Assembly: GCA_964465065.1 (NCBI GenBank)
Contig: CAYXHZ010000010.1
Location: forward strand, 1-64,000
Origin: CAYMND01 sp964465065
Lineage (GTDB): Bacteria > Acidobacteriota > Aminicenantia > UBA2199
Direction: 5' to 3'
Length of the DNA: 64,000 bases
The position numbers and the translations under genes are program-made. Within the stretch, counting starts at the first letter, position 1; the number at the start of each line of letters is the position of its first letter. Of the stretch, positions 62,409 to 64,000 are shown piece after piece. The notes beneath the pieces were generated by a model, which did no database searches, was not told the origin of the DNA, and worked only from the letters and a program-made list of their open reading frames with translations.

Positions 62409-63545
62409 GTGAAGACTGAACGCACCAAAGAAAGTATTTTAATCAGCAGATCGACCAGCCGTATCAAACGGCTGGTCGATTGGCTCACCCGCAGCAGTCT
62501 GCTGCTGGTGACCTCCCTGTCCATGCTGGCGGTCATCTTCATCATCCTGTTCATCGCCAGGGACGCCCTGCCCTTCTTCCAGCTGCGCGGTATCGGAGAA
62601 TTCTTCACCTCCATCCGCTGGTACCCATCGGCCGAACACGCCGAGTTCGGAGCGCTGGCCATCCTGTTCGGCAGTTTACTGGTGACGGTGCTGGCGACGC
62701 TGCTGGCTGTCCCGCTGGCCATCTTCTCGGCCGTCAGCCTGTCGGACATGTTGCCCTTCGCTCTGCGCCAGTGGGTCAAGCCGACCATCGAAATCATCGC
62801 CGCCATCCCCTCGGTAGCCTACGGCTTCTTCGCCCTGGTCGTCCTGGCCCCGATCCTGCAGCGCCAGGGCGGTCAGTTGCTCGGCGTGGGCCTGTGGCTG
62901 CTGGGTCTGCCGATCGGTCTTTTGGCCATCTACCTGGCCGGCGACCGCCTGCGCGCCCGTCTCAAGGCCGGCCGGCTCCCGCATACGGCCTTCCTGATCG
63001 TGTCCGCAAGCGTGCTGCTGGTGCTGCTGACAGCGGGCTTCCGCTCTCTGAGCCGGCTGCAAATCTCCAGCGGCACCAACGCCCTGAATGTCGCCATCAT
63101 TCTGGGCATCATGGCCCTGCCGACCATCGCCAGCGTCGCCGAGGACGCCCTGCAGGCAGTCGGCCGCGAACTGCGGGCCGGCAGCTACGCCCTGGGGGCC
63201 ACCCGGGCCGAGACCCTGATCCACGTGGTCCTGCCGGCCGCCCGCTCGGGGATCGTCGCCGGAGCGATCCTGGGTGTCATGCGGGCCATCGGTGAAACCA
63301 TGGTCGTCTGGATGGCCTCCGGCAACGCCGCCCAGATTCCCAAACCCTGGTACAACATCCTCGAACCGGTGCGGACCCTGACGGCGACCATCGCCGGCGA
63401 CATGGGAGAGGCCGACCAGGTGACCGGTTCGGCCCGCTACCATGTTCTGTTCGCCATGGCCCTCATCCTGCTGCTGACATCGTTTTTCAGCAATCTGATC
63501 AGCGAGTGGGTGGTCAGCCGTTCCAAGAAGAAATGGGGAATATAA
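62409..63545 (+). CDS. pstC: Phosphate ABC transporter permease
   Basis: 378 aa, GTG start, no clear ribosome site; 12 bp after pstS. Six helices, with the first at about residues 30-50. The permease signature is 'VAEDALQAVGRELRAGSYALGATRAETLIHVVLPAARSGIVAGAILGVMRAIGETM' (EAA-loop equivalent). A longer-than-usual cytoplasmic or periplasmic stretch between helices 3 and 4 ('RQGGQLLGVGLWLLGLPIGLLAIYLAGDRLRARLKAGRLP') is characteristic of the larger PstC variants. A strong hairpin lies within codons 14-24. Confidence 0.93.
   Translation: MKTERTKESILISRSTSRIKRLVDWLTRSSLLLVTSLSMLAVIFIILFIARDALPFFQLRGIGEFFTSIRWYPSAEHAEFGALAILFGSLLVTVLATLLAVPLAIFSAVSLSDMLPFALRQWVKPTIEIIAAIPSVAYGFFALVVLAPILQRQGGQLLGVGLWLLGLPIGLLAIYLAGDRLRARLKAGRLPHTAFLIVSASVLLVLLTAGFRSLSRLQISSGTNALNVAIILGIMALPTIASVAEDALQAVGRELRAGSYALGATRAETLIHVVLPAARSGIVAGAILGVMRAIGETMVVWMASGNAAQIPKPWYNILEPVRTLTATIAGDMGEADQVTGSARYHVLFAMALILLLTSFFSNLISEWVVSRSKKKWGI
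62450..62480 (+). promoter_or_regulatory. Perfect hairpin in the first codons of pstC
   Basis: ATCGACCAGCCG, 7-nt loop, CGGCTGGTCGAT: a 12-bp GC-rich perfect stem in the coding sequence, about 55 nt after the pstS stop. No T run follows, so not an intrinsic terminator. It could stabilise the pstS message end or slow ribosomes, making PstS more abundant than the membrane subunits. Confidence 0.55.
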
Positions 63546-63549
63546 ATAC

Positions 63550-64000
63550 ATGGAACTGAGAACCCGACACCTTGTGGACCGATCCTTCAGCGGCCTGGGC
63601 TACGCCTCGATCGTTTTTCTGGCCCTGGCGCTGCTGACCCTGCTGACCCCCATATTTTACCGCGGTCTGGGCGCCTTCGTTTTCCGAGGCACCGTCGAAT
63701 TCCGCCGACTCGATTACGAACAGTTCGGCCGCGGCGACAAGCAGACCCTGGATGAAGAATTGCAGGCCGCCGCCGCCGCACGCCGACCGCTGTACGAATA
63801 CCTCGCGGCCTTCGCCGATCAGCTTTACGATCAGAGCATTCCGGACAGCGAACGCTACGAAAAACCGTTCCGCGATCTCCGCTACTCCATCGCCAGCCTG
63901 CTCGGGCCTAAACCCGACGACGACATACCGGTGCTGATGCGCGACCGCTACGGCAAAACCCGCTGGGATCAGGCCAGCCGGCAATTGCAGCGCATCCTGT
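63550..64000 (+). CDS. pstA: Phosphate ABC transporter permease, 3' truncated by the window edge
   Basis: 150 codons visible from the ATG at 63550, 4 bp after pstC. A first membrane helix (about residues 17-36, 'YASIVFLALALLTLLTPIF') is followed by more than 100 residues of charged, helical extracytoplasmic sequence ('RRLDYEQFGRGDKQTLDEELQ' and onward). The typical PstA permease core lies beyond the window. Identity rests on position after pstC and on the first-helix type; the large loop matches the long PstA variants. Confidence 0.8.
   Translation, partial: MELRTRHLVDRSFSGLGYASIVFLALALLTLLTPIFYRGLGAFVFRGTVEFRRLDYEQFGRGDKQTLDEELQAAAAARRPLYEYLAAFADQLYDQSIPDSERYEKPFRDLRYSIASLLGPKPDDDIPVLMRDRYGKTRWDQASRQLQRIL

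Overview
The window looks like a piece of a GC-rich genome from a diderm, probably anaerobic heterotroph. Two runs of exactly 100 N (10115-10214 and 34797-34896) indicate a scaffolded draft, probably a metagenome-assembled genome. Diderm character is shown by a phosphoheptose isomerase, a TonB-dependent receptor, an outer-membrane porin and a complete RND pump with its outer-membrane lipoprotein. Anaerobic character is suggested by a full 'orange protein' (ORP/MrpORP) operon, a radical SAM/SPASM enzyme and a CoA-disulfide-reductase/rhodanese/TusA/DsrE fusion. I cannot assign a phylum with confidence. The partial six-bladed propeller, the REC-HDOD arrays and the multi-PAS kinases would fit Acidobacteriota/Aminicenantia-like lineages, but this is weak inference.

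Layout. 1-950: end of a beta-propeller gene and a tiny ORF. 1046-6236 (minus): pgi behind a hybrid histidine kinase and an anchored protein. 6391-9799 (plus): gmhA, a transpeptidase, a membrane-anchored repeat protein and a hotdog thioesterase. 9800-11816: repeats, an assembly gap and two minus-strand hypothetical genes. 12026-16483: threonine aldolase, a secreted protein and an oversized GlmS (minus). 16767-33470: a 17-kb signalling block. It holds a 1210-residue PAS/GAF hybrid kinase, a kinase interrupted by an amber codon that heads four consecutive receiver proteins (two of them tandem REC-HDOD), and, convergent to these, an operon of TonB receptor (interrupted by TAA), YfiR-like protein, CHASE8-type kinase, receiver and hybrid kinase.

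33635-40669: a radical SAM protein, then an arsenic/thiol-redox island. A minus-strand ArsR-permease-DGC-thioredoxin-thioredoxin-CcdA operon is separated from a plus-strand ArsR-ArsC fusion and ACR3 pump by a RAYT transposase. REP-like palindromes flank that transposase and are also built into its own coding sequence. 40698-47400: a TetR-controlled RND efflux operon with a near-ideal promoter and a 26-bp operator palindrome. 47397-50542: pgsA, and a convergent ECF-transporter operon that contains a methyltransferase.

50660-56678: a sigma-54-controlled ORP operon (DUF5320 protein, PAS-AAA-Fis activator, two NifX/ORP-type proteins, two ferredoxin-containing MinD ATPases, MrpORP). Its two GG-N10-GC promoters and three matching GTTGC-N6-GC(A/G)-type enhancer motifs are readable in the sequence. 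56696-60303: a Prx6-type peroxiredoxin and the four-domain sulfur-transfer fusion. 60366-64000: a porin and pstSCA divergently arranged around an 11-bp-period PHO-box-like array. Several genes (gmhA, pgsA, the sigma-54 activator) have a promoter -10 element only 6-9 nt before the start codon, which suggests leaderless transcripts.
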